The notes beneath the pieces are model-generated. The model had not been told where the DNA came from, searched no databases, and saw nothing but the letters and a program-made list of their open reading frames with translations. A program made the position numbers and the translations under genes. Shown piece after piece: positions 16,498 through 26,571 of a stretch of 64,000 nucleotides of DNA. Position 1 is the stretch's first letter; every line of letters begins with the position of its first letter. Source of the DNA: an uncultured bacterium (GTDB lineage: Bacteria > DUMJ01); assembly GCA_937958695.1 (NCBI GenBank), contig CALGNK010000003.1, forward strand, positions 1-64,000. Direction: 5' to 3'.

Positions 16498-17755
16498 AGA
16501 CCACTCTTCCGTTTACCATTGTCAAAATAGGAAAACCATACAGTTCATACCCATCATATGGAGAATTTTTACCCTTAGATACAAAGTTACTCACATCTAC
16601 TATCTCTTTGCGGTTAGGGTCAAATATTACAATATCTGCACTCTTTCCAACAACCAAATCTCCACTATCTAAACCCAATAATCTAGCAGGGTTGTAAGAG
16701 AGTTTCTTTACCATCTCAAGAGTAGAGATATGTCCTGCCTTAACCAAAAATGTATAACATAATGGCAACATTATCTCTACACTAGAAATTCCAAATGGAT
16801 CATTGAGAAGGTCTAAACCCAAAGTTTTTCTTGGCGCATGGTCACTAGCAATAACATCTATAGACTCATCTATCAATCCTTCAATTAGTGCAAATCTATC
16901 TACTTCTTTTCTAAGCGGAGGATTAACCTTAAGTCCTATTCTTCTCTCTAGTAGTAATTCATCAGTTAATATAAAATGATGTGGAGAAACCTCGCAGGTA
17001 ACATTTACTCCGGAGGATTTTGCACGTCTTATAATATCTAAGGAATCCTTAAGGGAGATATGAGCTATATGGATCCTAGCCCCTATATCTCTAGCGATGA
17101 GAACATCTCTAGCTACCGCTAATACTTCTGCTAGTGGAGGTATGCCAGGAAGGCCAAGTTTTAGAGATGCTATCCCTTCGTTTACTACGCCATCTAACGA
17201 AACTCTCTTATCCTCGCAGTGAGATATTGGCAGTAATCCATACATATTGGCTGTCTCTAGGACAGACTTCATAACTAGCGAATCCTCTACCCAATTCCCA
17301 TCATCTGAGACCGCTACAATTCCTTCATACTTCATTCTATCATAAGGAGCGATAATCTTACCTTCTCTTCCTACAGTCATAGCACCAATCGGATAGACCT
17401 TCACTTTACCGTATTTCTCTGCGGAAAGCATTACATATCTTACTATAGTAGGACTATCAATACAGGGATTAGTATTTGGCATACAGCAAGCGGTAGTTAC
17501 ACCGCCTTTGGCACATGCCATAGTTCCGGTATATATCCCTTCTTCTGCTCCATCCGGGTCTCTGAGATGAACATGCATGTCTACTATGCCAGGAATTACG
17601 TAACATCCATCTGCATCTATAACCTCTAATCCTTCGGTAGGTATATTACCTTCTATCTGGGTTATAATTCCATCCTCAATAAGGATATCTCTTTTACCAA
17701 CAAAATTCTCCCCTGGGATAACAACCTTTCCATTTTTGATAACGGTCCTATTCAT
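16481..17755 (-). CDS. pyrC: Dihydroorotase
   Basis: A 424-residue amidohydrolase that closes carbamoyl-aspartate to dihydroorotate, the step before PyrD. The zinc-binding DMHVHLRDP motif is near residues 58-66, with SPHHF, NPPLR and SDHAP as further metal and substrate motifs. The length and type match the bacterial type I (PyrC/AllB-like) enzymes; the neighbouring pyrK and pyrD settle pyrimidine over allantoin use. It overlaps the FGGY kinase stop by four bases at its start. No PyrR-type attenuator or UTP-responsive leader is visible before it, so the genes may be read through from upstream. Confidence 0.93.
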   Translation of the reverse strand: MNRTVIKNGKVVIPGENFVGKRDILIEDGIITQIEGNIPTEGLEVIDADGCYVIPGIVDMHVHLRDPDGAEEGIYTGTMACAKGGVTTACCMPNTNPCIDSPTIVRYVMLSAEKYGKVKVYPIGAMTVGREGKIIAPYDRMKYEGIVAVSDDGNWVEDSLVMKSVLETANMYGLLPISHCEDKRVSLDGVVNEGIASLKLGLPGIPPLAEVLAVARDVLIARDIGARIHIAHISLKDSLDIIRRAKSSGVNVTCEVSPHHFILTDELLLERRIGLKVNPPLRKEVDRFALIEGLIDESIDVIASDHAPRKTLGLDLLNDPFGISSVEIMLPLCYTFLVKAGHISTLEMVKKLSYNPARLLGLDSGDLVVGKSADIVIFDPNRKEIVDVSNFVSKGKNSPYDGYELYGFPILTMVNGRVVYAKDI

Positions 17756-19290
17756 CTTCCTCCTAATCTCCTTATCTCCTGATCTATAATATGGTCTATA
17801 TCATTGGTTGCATAGAAGATCTTAGTATAAATCTTCTCGAAAAGCTCTTTATATAAAGGAGCCAGATTTTTGTCTGGTTCTACCGTCATCTTCACTTTGT
17901 ATGTCCTATCTACAACCTCATCCTCATTTTTAAATAGACCAGCACCCAGGGCACCCAAAAAGGCTGCTCCCATAGCAGTTCCTTCTGTAACTTGAGGAAC
18001 TTCTATTACCTTATCTATAACGGTAGCCTTTATCTTTAACCAGGTTAAGTTCTTGGTTCCTCCACCTATACCTATAACCTTTTCTACAGTCCCAAACTCT
18101 CCTAGGGTATTAAATGCTAACCTAGCTTCAAAAGAAAGTCCTTCTAAGACGCTTCTAGCAAAGTCAGCAGGGGTATGCTCCCTTTTTAATCCTAAAAAAA
18201 CTCCTCTTGCCTGAGGGTCTCTTTTCGGAACACTACTACCTAAGAAGTGCGGAACACAGAAAAGACCATTACTACCAACAGGAGATTGTTCAGCCAAAGA
18301 AGAGAGGGCATCAAACAGATTCTTACCCTTATCTACATCGTTTAATGAACTCATAAGTTTAGCTGTCCATTCTATAAGTCCCCCAGAAAAAGGTATCGCT
18401 ACATGTATATAATACTTTCCTTTAGCAACGTGTGCACCTACAGTTATATCCGATCTCTCCTTTACCTCAAGATGTAACGGAGGAGTCTCTGTACTTAGCT
18501 GAAAACTCTCAGCTGTTCCCATAGAATCAAGGCCAATACCTTTACGGAAACATCCATTTATAAAAGCCCCACATACATGGTCATGTCCACCCACAACTAC
18601 CACAGTATCTGGTCTTACTCCAAGTTCTTCAGGATTTCTTACTTTACCCAGTAATGTTCCGCTAGGGACAGGCTTAGGGAGTATATCAATTGGAATCTCT
18701 GCCTTTTCTAATATGGTCTTTGACCACTGTAATGTCTTCAGATCAAAAGCCATTATTCTTGAAGCCTGCGAATAATCTGTAGCTATCTCACCAGAGAGCA
18801 TATATGTTATAAAATCAGATACGGGAAGCCACATTTTAGCTTTTTCATACACATCTCTTTTATACTGTTTCATCCAAAGTATCTTGTTTATACCGTAAAT
18901 AGGTTGTACCCTTAAACCAGTAATGCTATATATGGTCTGAGGGTCTATCCTTTGTAAAAGCCAATCCAGCTGTTCTACGGTCCTTTCATCATACCAAGCT
19001 ATAGCCGGGAAGAGAATCCTTCCATTTTCATCTATAGGGACCATAGATTCCGCTACACTAGTAGCAGATATGCTAGCAACATTACCATTTACCTCGGCAG
19101 AAACCTTTCTTATTGAGTCTTTAATAATATCCCATATCTTATCTGGAATAAAATAATGATGTTTCCCTTCTATTAATACAGGCGTAGGATTAGAAACAGA
19201 AGAAACAATATTACCATCTAAATCAAACAGTATTACCTTTATGTTGGTGGTTCCAGCATCAATACCAATACAATATTCCACCAAACTCAC
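17752..19290 (-). CDS. FGGY-family carbohydrate kinase (xylulokinase/fuculokinase-like)
   Basis: A 512-residue ATP-dependent sugar kinase of the FGGY family. The N-terminal phosphate motif GIDAGTTNIKVILFD is at residues 9-23, and the second ATP-domain region holds GIGGGTKNLTWLKIKATV and GTAMGAAFLGALGAG. Similarity is to xylulokinase, gluconate and fuculose kinases; the exact sugar is not fixed by motifs I can read. It sits between hslV and pyrC and overlaps pyrC by four bases, an odd place for a sugar kinase. It could supply the kinase step missing from the fucose locus about 5 kb away, but this is a guess. Confidence 0.85.
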   Translation of the reverse strand: MSLVEYCIGIDAGTTNIKVILFDLDGNIVSSVSNPTPVLIEGKHHYFIPDKIWDIIKDSIRKVSAEVNGNVASISATSVAESMVPIDENGRILFPAIAWYDERTVEQLDWLLQRIDPQTIYSITGLRVQPIYGINKILWMKQYKRDVYEKAKMWLPVSDFITYMLSGEIATDYSQASRIMAFDLKTLQWSKTILEKAEIPIDILPKPVPSGTLLGKVRNPEELGVRPDTVVVVGGHDHVCGAFINGCFRKGIGLDSMGTAESFQLSTETPPLHLEVKERSDITVGAHVAKGKYYIHVAIPFSGGLIEWTAKLMSSLNDVDKGKNLFDALSSLAEQSPVGSNGLFCVPHFLGSSVPKRDPQARGVFLGLKREHTPADFARSVLEGLSFEARLAFNTLGEFGTVEKVIGIGGGTKNLTWLKIKATVIDKVIEVPQVTEGTAMGAAFLGALGAGLFKNEDEVVDRTYKVKMTVEPDKNLAPLYKELFEKIYTKIFYATNDIDHIIDQEIRRLGGR

Positions 19291-19301
19291 CTCCTCTAAT
19301 T

Positions 19302-19829
19302 TTATGGTAAAGTCTCTATTATAAACTCATGATTGGTATAGACACATATGTCGGCAGCTATCGAGAGAGCCTCCCTCAAGATCTCTTCGCAAGATAGATC
19401 CGTATGTTTCAGTAGGGCTCTTGCTGCAGCCAACGCATAGTTACCACCTGAACCTATAGCTATGATACCATCATCAGGTTCTATCACATCTCCTGTACCA
19501 GAGATAAGAAGCAAGTTATTTATATCGGCAACTACAAGTAATGCATCTAATCTCCTTAAAGCCCTATCTAACCTCCATTCCTTGGCTAGTTCTACCGCTG
19601 CCCTAGCGAGGTTTCCTCCATACTCATTTAACTTTCCTTCAAACCTATCTAGAAGAGCTATACCATCCGCAGCAGAACCGGCAAAACCAACCAATACCTT
19701 ACCGTCTCTTATCTTTCTCACCTTTCTAGCCCTTTTCTTAATAATAGTCTGTCCAGCAGTAACCTGTCCATCTCCCCCCATAGCAACAGTATTACCTTTC
19801 TTTATCGCTAATATAGTTGTATGTCTCAT
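19302..19829 (-). CDS. hslV: ATP-dependent protease proteolytic subunit HslV (ClpQ)
   Basis: A 175-residue threonine peptidase of the proteasome-like HslV family, which forms a double hexamer and works with the HslU ATPase. The mature enzyme should begin at Thr4 after loss of MRH, since [21 protein letters not shown] aligns with the mature N-terminus. Gly and Asp residues of GFAGSAADG and [15 protein letters not shown] are all conserved. The gene lies 4 bases after sbcC and 11 bases before the kinase. In most genomes hslU follows directly; here no HslU-type ATPase is found anywhere in the window, which is unusual. Confidence 0.95.
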   Translation of the reverse strand: MRHTTILAIKKGNTVAMGGDGQVTAGQTIIKKRARKVRKIRDGKVLVGFAGSAADGIALLDRFEGKLNEYGGNLARAAVELAKEWRLDRALRRLDALLVVADINNLLLISGTGDVIEPDDGIIAIGSGGNYALAAARALLKHTDLSCEEILREALSIAADICVYTNHEFIIETLP

Positions 19830-19833
19830 AGTC

Positions 19834-22800
19834 TTACCACACTCCTTTTACCCTAGACCCCCTCTCATCCTTCTCAACCTCAATCCTATAAGGAAATCTA
19901 CTTGCAAGTTCCTTATTGTGAGTTATTATTCCAATCATAATGCCAGAATTTTCCAATTCTGCTAGAGCAGATACCACATTGTCTAAGCCTGTATCATCCA
20001 AAGCACCAAAACCTTCATCTATAAAAAGACAATCAACAGAACGCTTTCCCCTAATCTCTTCTGCTATAGCTATAGCCAGTGATATAGAGGCTAAGAAGCT
20101 CTCTCCTCCAGAAAGCGAATAGGTCTTACGTCTCTGGTCTGGATACCAATTATCATTTATAACTATATCGGCCGATTCATCTGAAGCAAGAGAAAATGTA
20201 TATCTACCCTGTGTAAGAGAACTTAACTGAACAGAAGCCCTATCTATAATACTTTCCATAACTTCTCTCATAAGGAACTCAGGAAACTTATTTTCACTTA
20301 AAGCATCATCAATTATACTATAATAACTTAAACTCTTTTCTAATTCCCTCTTTTTTGCAGATAAATCCTCTACTAGAAAAAGATTCTCTTTAGCAATCTT
20401 GACTTGATTTTCTAAAGACCCAATCTCCCTAGTTACCAAAGCTATCTTCTCTTCTAACTCTTTCAGAGAGTTTAGCTTTGAGTTATATAGGTCTTTTATC
20501 AGATCTAACTCCTCTAGTTTATCAGGGTCCCTTCCCAATTTTATAATAGCCTCACGGAGCCTCGATATCTCATCTTTAATAAGATTCTGCTTCGCTGTAA
20601 ATTCATTAAATTCCTTTCTTATTCTCTCTATATATAACCTATCAACCTTAATCTTATTAAGCTCATCTAAAGAGAGACCTATAGATTGGCACCGAGACTC
20701 AATTTCTTTTCTTCTAGCATCTATCTCTTCCTTTAAAAGGATTAGTTTATCTCTTAATTCTGCAATCTCTAAATCTATCTTTTCTATTCTAGACCTACCT
20801 GTTTCTATCGAAGTCTTGCTTGTCAAGATAATCTTATTAGCGGAATCTAAAAGCTTTTGGTACTTATTCTTTAACTCTTGAGATTCTCTTAAAAAGTTAC
20901 GAGTTAAGAAATCTTCCCATTTTATATTAGTCTTAGAAATTGCATCTAACATTAATCTTTCTTGCCTTTCTAATTCTAGAGACTCTTTCTCTAACTGGGT
21001 CCTAAGAGAGTTAATAGCAGTAACTTCTTTATCAAAAATAGCTCTCTTTTCATTAACCTTTGTAACCTTAATTGTCCTTTCTTTCTCTGCATTATTTATT
21101 AAACTTTCCAATTCTTCTTTTTCTTTCTCAATTTCAGAACTTATAAATACATAATCAATAACATAACCCCTACCAAAGTGCTTCTCTAAGATATTGCGAA
21201 TATGTACTTCTATTTTGTCTATCTCTCCTTCAAGATTTCTTATAGAATCGCTTATAAGTCTTAATTCTTCATCTATCTGCTTCGATCTTGACTCTAGACC
21301 CGAAAACCTTCTAAAGAATTCCTGCCAGATCTTCTTTTTTTCTTGATAAAGAGATAATAACTCATCTAGCTCCCTCTTATCTTTGACCTTCTGAGGCAGC
21401 TCCTTTATAGTATTACCGCATATTGGGCAGGTATCACCTACAGATAAAGAATTGATTATTCTCTGTAGATGAGAATCCTCTATAAATCTTTCTAAACTAT
21501 TCAGCTCATCAGTTAGCATATTGAGGGTATTCTCTATAGACCCTAGCTCTAGTTCTAAATCTTTTCTTTCCCCTTCTAACTTTATCTTCTTTTCTCTATA
21601 TTCAGTTAATCCTTCTCTTTTGTTATTTAAGAGCTTTATCTCTTCTGCTATATTACTAAGCTCTTCCCAAACCTTAGACCTTTCCTCTAGCTTATCTTTT
21701 AATAATTTTATCTTTTTATCACAAGCTTCAACCTCAGAGAGGATCTCCTTTATCTCTCTATCTAGCAAAAGTAACTCTTCCTCCCTGACTTTTATCTCCT
21801 CCCAAGCCTTAGTTATTCTTTTTTTATCAAATTCCAATGCTCTAATAGACTCAGCCAAAGGAGTAAGCTCTAATAAGGCTTCGGCATACTTAATATGTTC
21901 TAGATACTCCTCAACCTTCTTTTCTTCCACTTCTATAGTTTTACTCCAATTCTCTATATTTCTCTCTATCTCTAATCTTTCCTTTTTTAGAGATTCTACT
22001 CTGGACTTCTTGTCCGAAAGATCTTTAATACTATTTGAAAGAGGAATCGCATCAATCTGAATCTGATATATAATCTCTAATCTATCCGTCTTTTCCTTCT
22101 CTTTCCTCAGCCATTCTAATCTAGAAATAACATCTTGATAGTTCTTCTTAGCAGAGATTAGATTAGAAAAGAAGCTTATTGTATCCCTTAAGGACTCAAC
22201 CTCTTTAGAAATCTCCTGTCTATCTTTATCTAGATGTTTAAGTACATCCTCCTTTTCTCTTAAATCTTTTTCTAAAGCCCTTATGTATTCCTTGTTGTAA
22301 GATTTTAATTCTCCTTCCAATCTACTCGAGATAAATTGAATCTCTTTAGAGATATCTTTACACCTCTGGTTTGCAAGTCTCTTTACCTCTTTATAAACAT
22401 CTAAGCCAAGAAGTTTTTGTAAGACCTGTCTTCTTTCTGAAAAAGCCTCACTGCTAGGAGGTTTAAGAAATCTATCTATCTGATTTTGAGGGAGAATCAC
22501 TGTCCTAGTAAATGTCTCATAATCCATGCCTAAAAGACTCTCTATTAGGGCATTTACCTCCCTATTTCTCTTGACACCAAGAGGTATAGTCTTATCATCC
22601 ACAATCTCATAGATATTTGCCTGTTGCGACTTTCCTCTAACTAGTTCTCTTTTTACTAGAAATATCCTATCTCCAACCCTAAAACTAAGGGATAGAGAAA
22701 GCCTATTTGAATTATGATTTATGATATCTTCTTCTGCACTTATCCTTCTTCCAGCATATCTAGGAATCTTACCATAAAGGGCATAGACTATTCCATCTAA

Positions 22801-22923
22801 AATAGACGACTTTCCAGCCCCATTAGGGCCTGATATACAGAATACATTAGCTTTAGTAAAGTCTACAGACTGAGGACTACTGTAAGATAGGAATCCTGCT
22901 AGCTCAATGCCCAGAATCCTCAT
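19834..22923 (-). CDS. sbcC: DNA double-strand break repair ATPase SbcC (Rad50-like)
   Basis: A 1029-residue SMC-like ATPase that works with SbcD on hairpins and protein-blocked DNA ends. Walker [10 protein letters not shown] is at residues 32-40. Long coiled coils run from about 190 to 480 and 520 to 860, flanking the zinc hook CPICGN, with Cys499 and Cys502. The C-terminal head carries the signature [16 protein letters not shown] and Walker [15 protein letters not shown]. All functional parts are present and the length is normal. Its start overlaps the end of sbcD by 20 bases. Confidence 0.95.
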   Translation of the reverse strand: MRILGIELAGFLSYSSPQSVDFTKANVFCISGPNGAGKSSILDGIVYALYGKIPRYAGRRISAEEDIINHNSNRLSLSLSFRVGDRIFLVKRELVRGKSQQANIYEIVDDKTIPLGVKRNREVNALIESLLGMDYETFTRTVILPQNQIDRFLKPPSSEAFSERRQVLQKLLGLDVYKEVKRLANQRCKDISKEIQFISSRLEGELKSYNKEYIRALEKDLREKEDVLKHLDKDRQEISKEVESLRDTISFFSNLISAKKNYQDVISRLEWLRKEKEKTDRLEIIYQIQIDAIPLSNSIKDLSDKKSRVESLKKERLEIERNIENWSKTIEVEEKKVEEYLEHIKYAEALLELTPLAESIRALEFDKKRITKAWEEIKVREEELLLLDREIKEILSEVEACDKKIKLLKDKLEERSKVWEELSNIAEEIKLLNNKREGLTEYREKKIKLEGERKDLELELGSIENTLNMLTDELNSLERFIEDSHLQRIINSLSVGDTCPICGNTIKELPQKVKDKRELDELLSLYQEKKKIWQEFFRRFSGLESRSKQIDEELRLISDSIRNLEGEIDKIEVHIRNILEKHFGRGYVIDYVFISSEIEKEKEELESLINNAEKERTIKVTKVNEKRAIFDKEVTAINSLRTQLEKESLELERQERLMLDAISKTNIKWEDFLTRNFLRESQELKNKYQKLLDSANKIILTSKTSIETGRSRIEKIDLEIAELRDKLILLKEEIDARRKEIESRCQSIGLSLDELNKIKVDRLYIERIRKEFNEFTAKQNLIKDEISRLREAIIKLGRDPDKLEELDLIKDLYNSKLNSLKELEEKIALVTREIGSLENQVKIAKENLFLVEDLSAKKRELEKSLSYYSIIDDALSENKFPEFLMREVMESIIDRASVQLSSLTQGRYTFSLASDESADIVINDNWYPDQRRKTYSLSGGESFLASISLAIAIAEEIRGKRSVDCLFIDEGFGALDDTGLDNVVSALAELENSGIMIGIITHNKELASRFPYRIEVEKDERGSRVKGVW

Positions 22924-24040
22924 TTAAAACTGCCTCTCTGTAGAGATCTTCAAAAATCTTAACAACCTCTTCATCTACATTACCCTCCTTAAGGAGTAAA
23001 TATTGAGAAAATAGCTTTGATGGCTCTAGGGTAAGGTCAATCTGAGATTTATCTCTCCTTGGATTCTGATTATATACCGTTTCAACTTCTACACAATTAG
23101 GGATAAGTTGCTTTACCTTGCTTATAGGATTGTTTTCTAAGGTGTCCATATGTATCCTAGCCTTTATATATCCGTCAAAATCTCTGACCATAATTGCATT
23201 TGAATCTAACTGAGAAAATTTAAACTCTAGCTCCATAAGTTCTTTACAAGGTACTTCTATCCTCTCTACATTAACAATTCTATCTGGCTTTGCATCTATA
23301 ATATTTACACATTTCTTATCATCAGCTTCACTAAAATCTATCCTTATAATGGAACCACAGTAATAAGCTGGAACAGGGCTACTTGGGATGTTCTGTGGTT
23401 TATGTGCATGTCCTAAAGCTACATAGTGGGCTCTATTTGGAAACCAAGAAGGTGGAATAGCGAAGTTAGAAGAGAATGAGAGTTTAACTGCACTTCCCAA
23501 TAAAGCACCTTCAACAAATATGTGTGCTAACAAGACATTAATTGAATTTGGCATAAATCTCTGATTAATCCTTTCTAGATACCTATGAATGAACTCCCCT
23601 AACTTTTCTTTCCTGCTAGAGTCATCCCCAATATGAAGAAAGTCTCTCTCCCAGAAATATGGAAAAGAACCTACACACAAAATCTCCCCTCTTCTTGTTC
23701 TAAAGGATTTTGTCCCCAATTCAGTTAAAAAATGGACGTTAGAAGAGGAGGAAAAGATTCCTAAACTTACCTCTAACTCTTTCCAATCGTGATTTCCGGA
23801 AACAATTATAACATTTCTATCCTTTTCTCCCAGCCTCTGCAATATCTCTGAGGTCCTACGAAGGTCATCACCCTTTGGCATCTTATGTTCAAATAGATCT
23901 CCTGCTATAAGAACAACATCTATATCCTCTTTTTCTACAACATCGACTATAAATTCTATAGACCTAAAGACCTCTTCAGTTCTATCTATGCCCCATCTAC
24001 TTATACCTATATGCCAATCTCCAGTATGCAGTATCCTCAT
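22904..24040 (-). CDS. sbcD: DNA repair exonuclease SbcD (Mre11-like)
   Basis: A 378-residue metallophosphatase that supplies the nuclease of the SbcCD complex. Metal motifs are DWHIG at residues 8-12, GDLFEH near 46-51, GNHDWKEL near 81-88, and GHAHKPQ further on. The C-terminal region matches the partner-binding domain. It is the first gene after the hairpin at 24052-24075 on this strand. The ribosome site is weak (AAGAG two bases before ATG). The 20-base overlap with sbcC shows coupled production of the two subunits. Confidence 0.95.
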   Translation of the reverse strand: MRILHTGDWHIGISRWGIDRTEEVFRSIEFIVDVVEKEDIDVVLIAGDLFEHKMPKGDDLRRTSEILQRLGEKDRNVIIVSGNHDWKELEVSLGIFSSSSNVHFLTELGTKSFRTRRGEILCVGSFPYFWERDFLHIGDDSSRKEKLGEFIHRYLERINQRFMPNSINVLLAHIFVEGALLGSAVKLSFSSNFAIPPSWFPNRAHYVALGHAHKPQNIPSSPVPAYYCGSIIRIDFSEADDKKCVNIIDAKPDRIVNVERIEVPCKELMELEFKFSQLDSNAIMVRDFDGYIKARIHMDTLENNPISKVKQLIPNCVEVETVYNQNPRRDKSQIDLTLEPSKLFSQYLLLKEGNVDEEVVKIFEDLYREAVLNEDSGH

Positions 24041-24051
24041 TTCTCTTAAGA

Positions 24052-24075
24052 AAGGGTGGCTTAGTAGCCACCCTT
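24052..24075 (-). terminator. Terminator hairpin after the Gfo/Idh oxidoreductase gene
   Basis: A stem of nine perfect pairs (AAGGGTGGC with GCCACCCTT) closes a TTAGTA loop that adds a tenth pair. On the minus strand it is followed by TCTTAAG, a short T-rich stretch. It lies 10 bases after the oxidoreductase stop and just 11 bases before the sbcD start, so it separates the mutS2-to-oxidoreductase unit from sbcDC. A start site for sbcD would have to lie within or before the hairpin, so some read-through is likely. Confidence 0.7.
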
Positions 24076-24085
24076 AGTTAAAGAA

Positions 24086-25123
24086 TTATAACCTTACCTC
24101 TTTTCCTGTTCTAGCAGACTCATAGATAGCATCTATTATCTGCATATCTATGACTCCCTCTTCTCCTTTGGGCATGGGCTCTGTACCTTCTTGGATACAT
24201 TTAACAAAGTGCTTTATCTCCTCTACATATAAGTTGACCTTTTCAATCCTAGGGATAATCTCTACATACTTACCAGCCATCTCAGTAAAGACCTTTGGAG
24301 GCATCATTTCTGCTCCACCCTTATCGCCTAGCAGGGTACAGTAAGATGTATCCTTTTCTATGTTACTTGCCCAGCTCATCTCTACAAAAATAGTAGCCCC
24401 ATTCTCAAGTCCTACAATGGCACACCCTAAGTCCTCTACGTCAAACTTTCCTCCCGGCTCAGGAATACCCCATCCACCTCTTCTCTTATCAAAAGGACCA
24501 AACTTAGCATATGTATAACCCTTTACAGAAACAGGCTTAGGATGGTCCATAAACCACATAGCTAAATCCAAGAAGTGAGGAGCAAGGTCAATAAGTGGTC
24601 CTCCACCAGATTTATCCTTATTAGTAAACCAACTGCCCATCCCAGGTATTCCAGAAAGTCTTAGGATTCCAACCTTGGCATAGTATATATTACCTAGATA
24701 ACCTTGTCTTATAAATTCTTTTATGGTCTTTGCCTCGTCAGAAAACCTCCAACAGAGAGCTACCATTAGAGTTTTCTTTGTAGCTTTAGCAGTATCAACC
24801 ATCTTCTGTGCCTCTTGAGCATTTATAGCCATCGGTTTTTCGCACAAGACATTTACTCCAGCATTAAGAGCATCTACGGTCATAGGTGAATGTAGATAGT
24901 TAGGTGTACATATACTTACAGCTGTAAGATCTTCTTTTTCTAGCATCTCTTTGTAATCGGTATAGTATCTAGGAATACCAAACATCTCTGATGCCTGTCT
25001 GGCTCTTTCTTCTACTATATCCGCTACAGCAACTACCTTTACATCTGGTATCGCCTGATAGGCTTGTAGATGAACTTTTCCTATGCTTCCTGCTCCTATT
25101 ACTCCTACTTTTATCTCTTTCAT
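24086..25123 (-). CDS. Gfo/Idh/MocA-family NAD(P)-dependent oxidoreductase
   Basis: A 345-residue dehydrogenase of the glucose-fructose oxidoreductase/inositol dehydrogenase family. The Rossmann nucleotide loop GVIGAGSIGKVHLQAY is at residues 8-23, the EKPMA motif near 95-99 holds the catalytic lysine, and the substrate side has DLAPHFLDLAMWF. It probably oxidises a ring hydroxyl of a sugar, inositol or nucleotide sugar. It follows the TIM-barrel isomerase gene after 10 bases, a common pairing in inositol and sugar pathways. The exact substrate cannot be read from sequence. Confidence 0.9.
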   Translation of the reverse strand: MKEIKVGVIGAGSIGKVHLQAYQAIPDVKVVAVADIVEERARQASEMFGIPRYYTDYKEMLEKEDLTAVSICTPNYLHSPMTVDALNAGVNVLCEKPMAINAQEAQKMVDTAKATKKTLMVALCWRFSDEAKTIKEFIRQGYLGNIYYAKVGILRLSGIPGMGSWFTNKDKSGGGPLIDLAPHFLDLAMWFMDHPKPVSVKGYTYAKFGPFDKRRGGWGIPEPGGKFDVEDLGCAIVGLENGATIFVEMSWASNIEKDTSYCTLLGDKGGAEMMPPKVFTEMAGKYVEIIPRIEKVNLYVEEIKHFVKCIQEGTEPMPKGEEGVIDMQIIDAIYESARTGKEVRL

Positions 25124-25133
25124 AGTCTCCCTC

Positions 25134-26048
25134 CTATAATTCTGCCCAGGCTTCTATAAGAGTCCTTTTAGCATTAGCTATTACTGCCTTTGGATTCTCC
25201 CATGGCAACGGTTTTACCTCAAAACTTACTATTGGTTTATCATTATCTTCGAAAAATCCAACATCAAAAAGTGCCTTCAAAAAATCTCTCACCTCTTTTA
25301 CTCCATTTTCTCCACCCTTTATACCAAATCTGGGATGCTGGTCTCCATACCCTAGGAGAGATTTATCTTTTATAATACAGTTACCTAGATGAACATGGGT
25401 TACATAACCAGCGGTAGTATATACTGCATCTCTTATAGATTCATAATACTGTGGAAAATGACTTAGGTCTATAAGAAGTCCAAAGTTATCTTTACGTTCT
25501 CTCCTCACTCTTTGAGCTATCTCTCTAGCAACTATAGAAGGACCAACTAGACTATTCTTCTCTACATCAAAATCAAATACTTCTAGCTCTATCCTTAGAT
25601 TTCCATGCAACTTAGCATAATCGCAAAGTTCACATATAGATTTAACTAGAGCCTCTTTAGCCTGCTCTCTCTTTTCTGAACCAGGATCCTTTCCAGCTAG
25701 AAAACCTACCCCAACTGCACCCATATATTCAGCCTCTTCTATTGCCTTCTTTACCTCCTCTACAGCTCTAAGTCTAGCAGTTTCATCCAAACTAGATATA
25801 TCTAGGTTCTGGGTTAGAAGTCTAGGCTGAGCACCATAAGCTATAGTCATTCCACTTGTCTCAAGAAGCTTCTTAGCTTCTTCCCTTATCTTTTCATCCT
25901 TGATCCAGGAAATCTCTACAGCAGAGAAAAATTCATCACTTACTATCTCCTCTAGTGTTTCTAATATAGGACCCTCGCCACGCATAGTCTGAGGGAAAGC
26001 CATAAAATGTATTAGCCCTGGTTTAAAATACCTTTGAAATAGTTCCAT
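25134..26048 (-). CDS. Sugar phosphate isomerase/epimerase family protein (AP_endonuc_2 TIM barrel)
   Basis: A 304-residue TIM-barrel protein of the xylose isomerase-like superfamily. Likely metal-binding acids and histidines are at LEVFDF, LIDLSHFPQYY and HVHLGNCI, and a C-terminal SFEVKP. These proteins isomerise or epimerise sugars or keto-inositols. The pairing with the oxidoreductase gene 10 bases away suggests a two-step oxidation-isomerisation of a sugar or inositol, as in IolE/IolG-like pairs. The ribosome site GGAGG is good. The substrate is not identifiable. Confidence 0.82.
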   Translation of the reverse strand: MELFQRYFKPGLIHFMAFPQTMRGEGPILETLEEIVSDEFFSAVEISWIKDEKIREEAKKLLETSGMTIAYGAQPRLLTQNLDISSLDETARLRAVEEVKKAIEEAEYMGAVGVGFLAGKDPGSEKREQAKEALVKSICELCDYAKLHGNLRIELEVFDFDVEKNSLVGPSIVAREIAQRVRRERKDNFGLLIDLSHFPQYYESIRDAVYTTAGYVTHVHLGNCIIKDKSLLGYGDQHPRFGIKGGENGVKEVRDFLKALFDVGFFEDNDKPIVSFEVKPLPWENPKAVIANAKRTLIEAWAEL

Positions 26049-26073
26049 TCTAAATCAACACCTCCTGTGTATT

Positions 26074-26559
26074 TTAATAGTATGATACCCTTCCTTCAAG
26101 AAGGTCTATAGCATACTGAGCAGGGTTTGCCAAATCGCTTTTAGGATATTTATCTACCAATTTCTGATATTCCTTTACAGCCTTCTCTTTTTCTCCCATA
26201 TGCTCGTAACACTGGGCTACATCAAACTGAGCATCGTCTGCCCACTCACTCTTTGGGTTCCTCTCTATAAATTTGGTTAATTCCTCTATAGCCTTCTCTA
26301 ATTCTCCATCTACAAATAGCTGTCTAATCTTTTCATACTCTATCTGCTCTGGAGACTTCTTTTCCTCTTTACTCTCCTCCTTAGAAGTAGACTCTGTAGC
26401 AGACTTGGTATTAGATTGAACAGTCTGAGTTGTCTCTCCCTTCATAGGACCCAAAGATTGTTGATTGGGAGGATTTTTTATCTGGGTGATCCATAATACA
26501 AGGGCTATTACCAAGAGGATAGCCACAGTAACTATAAATCTAGTCGTCCTACCTGACAC
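26074..26559 (-). CDS. Membrane-anchored TPR-repeat protein (YbgF/BamD-like)
   Basis: About 161 residues from the chosen start. An N-terminal membrane helix (FIVTVAILLVIALVLWI) is followed by a Ser/Thr/Lys/Glu-rich linker and at least two tetratricopeptide repeats, with EKAIEELTKFIERNPKSEWADDA and a second copy EKAVKEYQKLVDKYP. This layout resembles cell-envelope TPR proteins that hold periplasmic complexes together. I chose GTG 26559 because AGGATAGGAGG sits eight bases before it; the GTG at 26568 is too close to that site. It follows tldE after 12 bases. No enzyme motif is present, so the specific role is unknown. Confidence 0.75.
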   Translation of the reverse strand: MSGRTTRFIVTVAILLVIALVLWITQIKNPPNQQSLGPMKGETTQTVQSNTKSATESTSKEESKEEKKSPEQIEYEKIRQLFVDGELEKAIEELTKFIERNPKSEWADDAQFDVAQCYEHMGEKEKAVKEYQKLVDKYPKSDLANPAQYAIDLLEGRVSYY

Positions 26560-26571
26560 AATACACACCTC

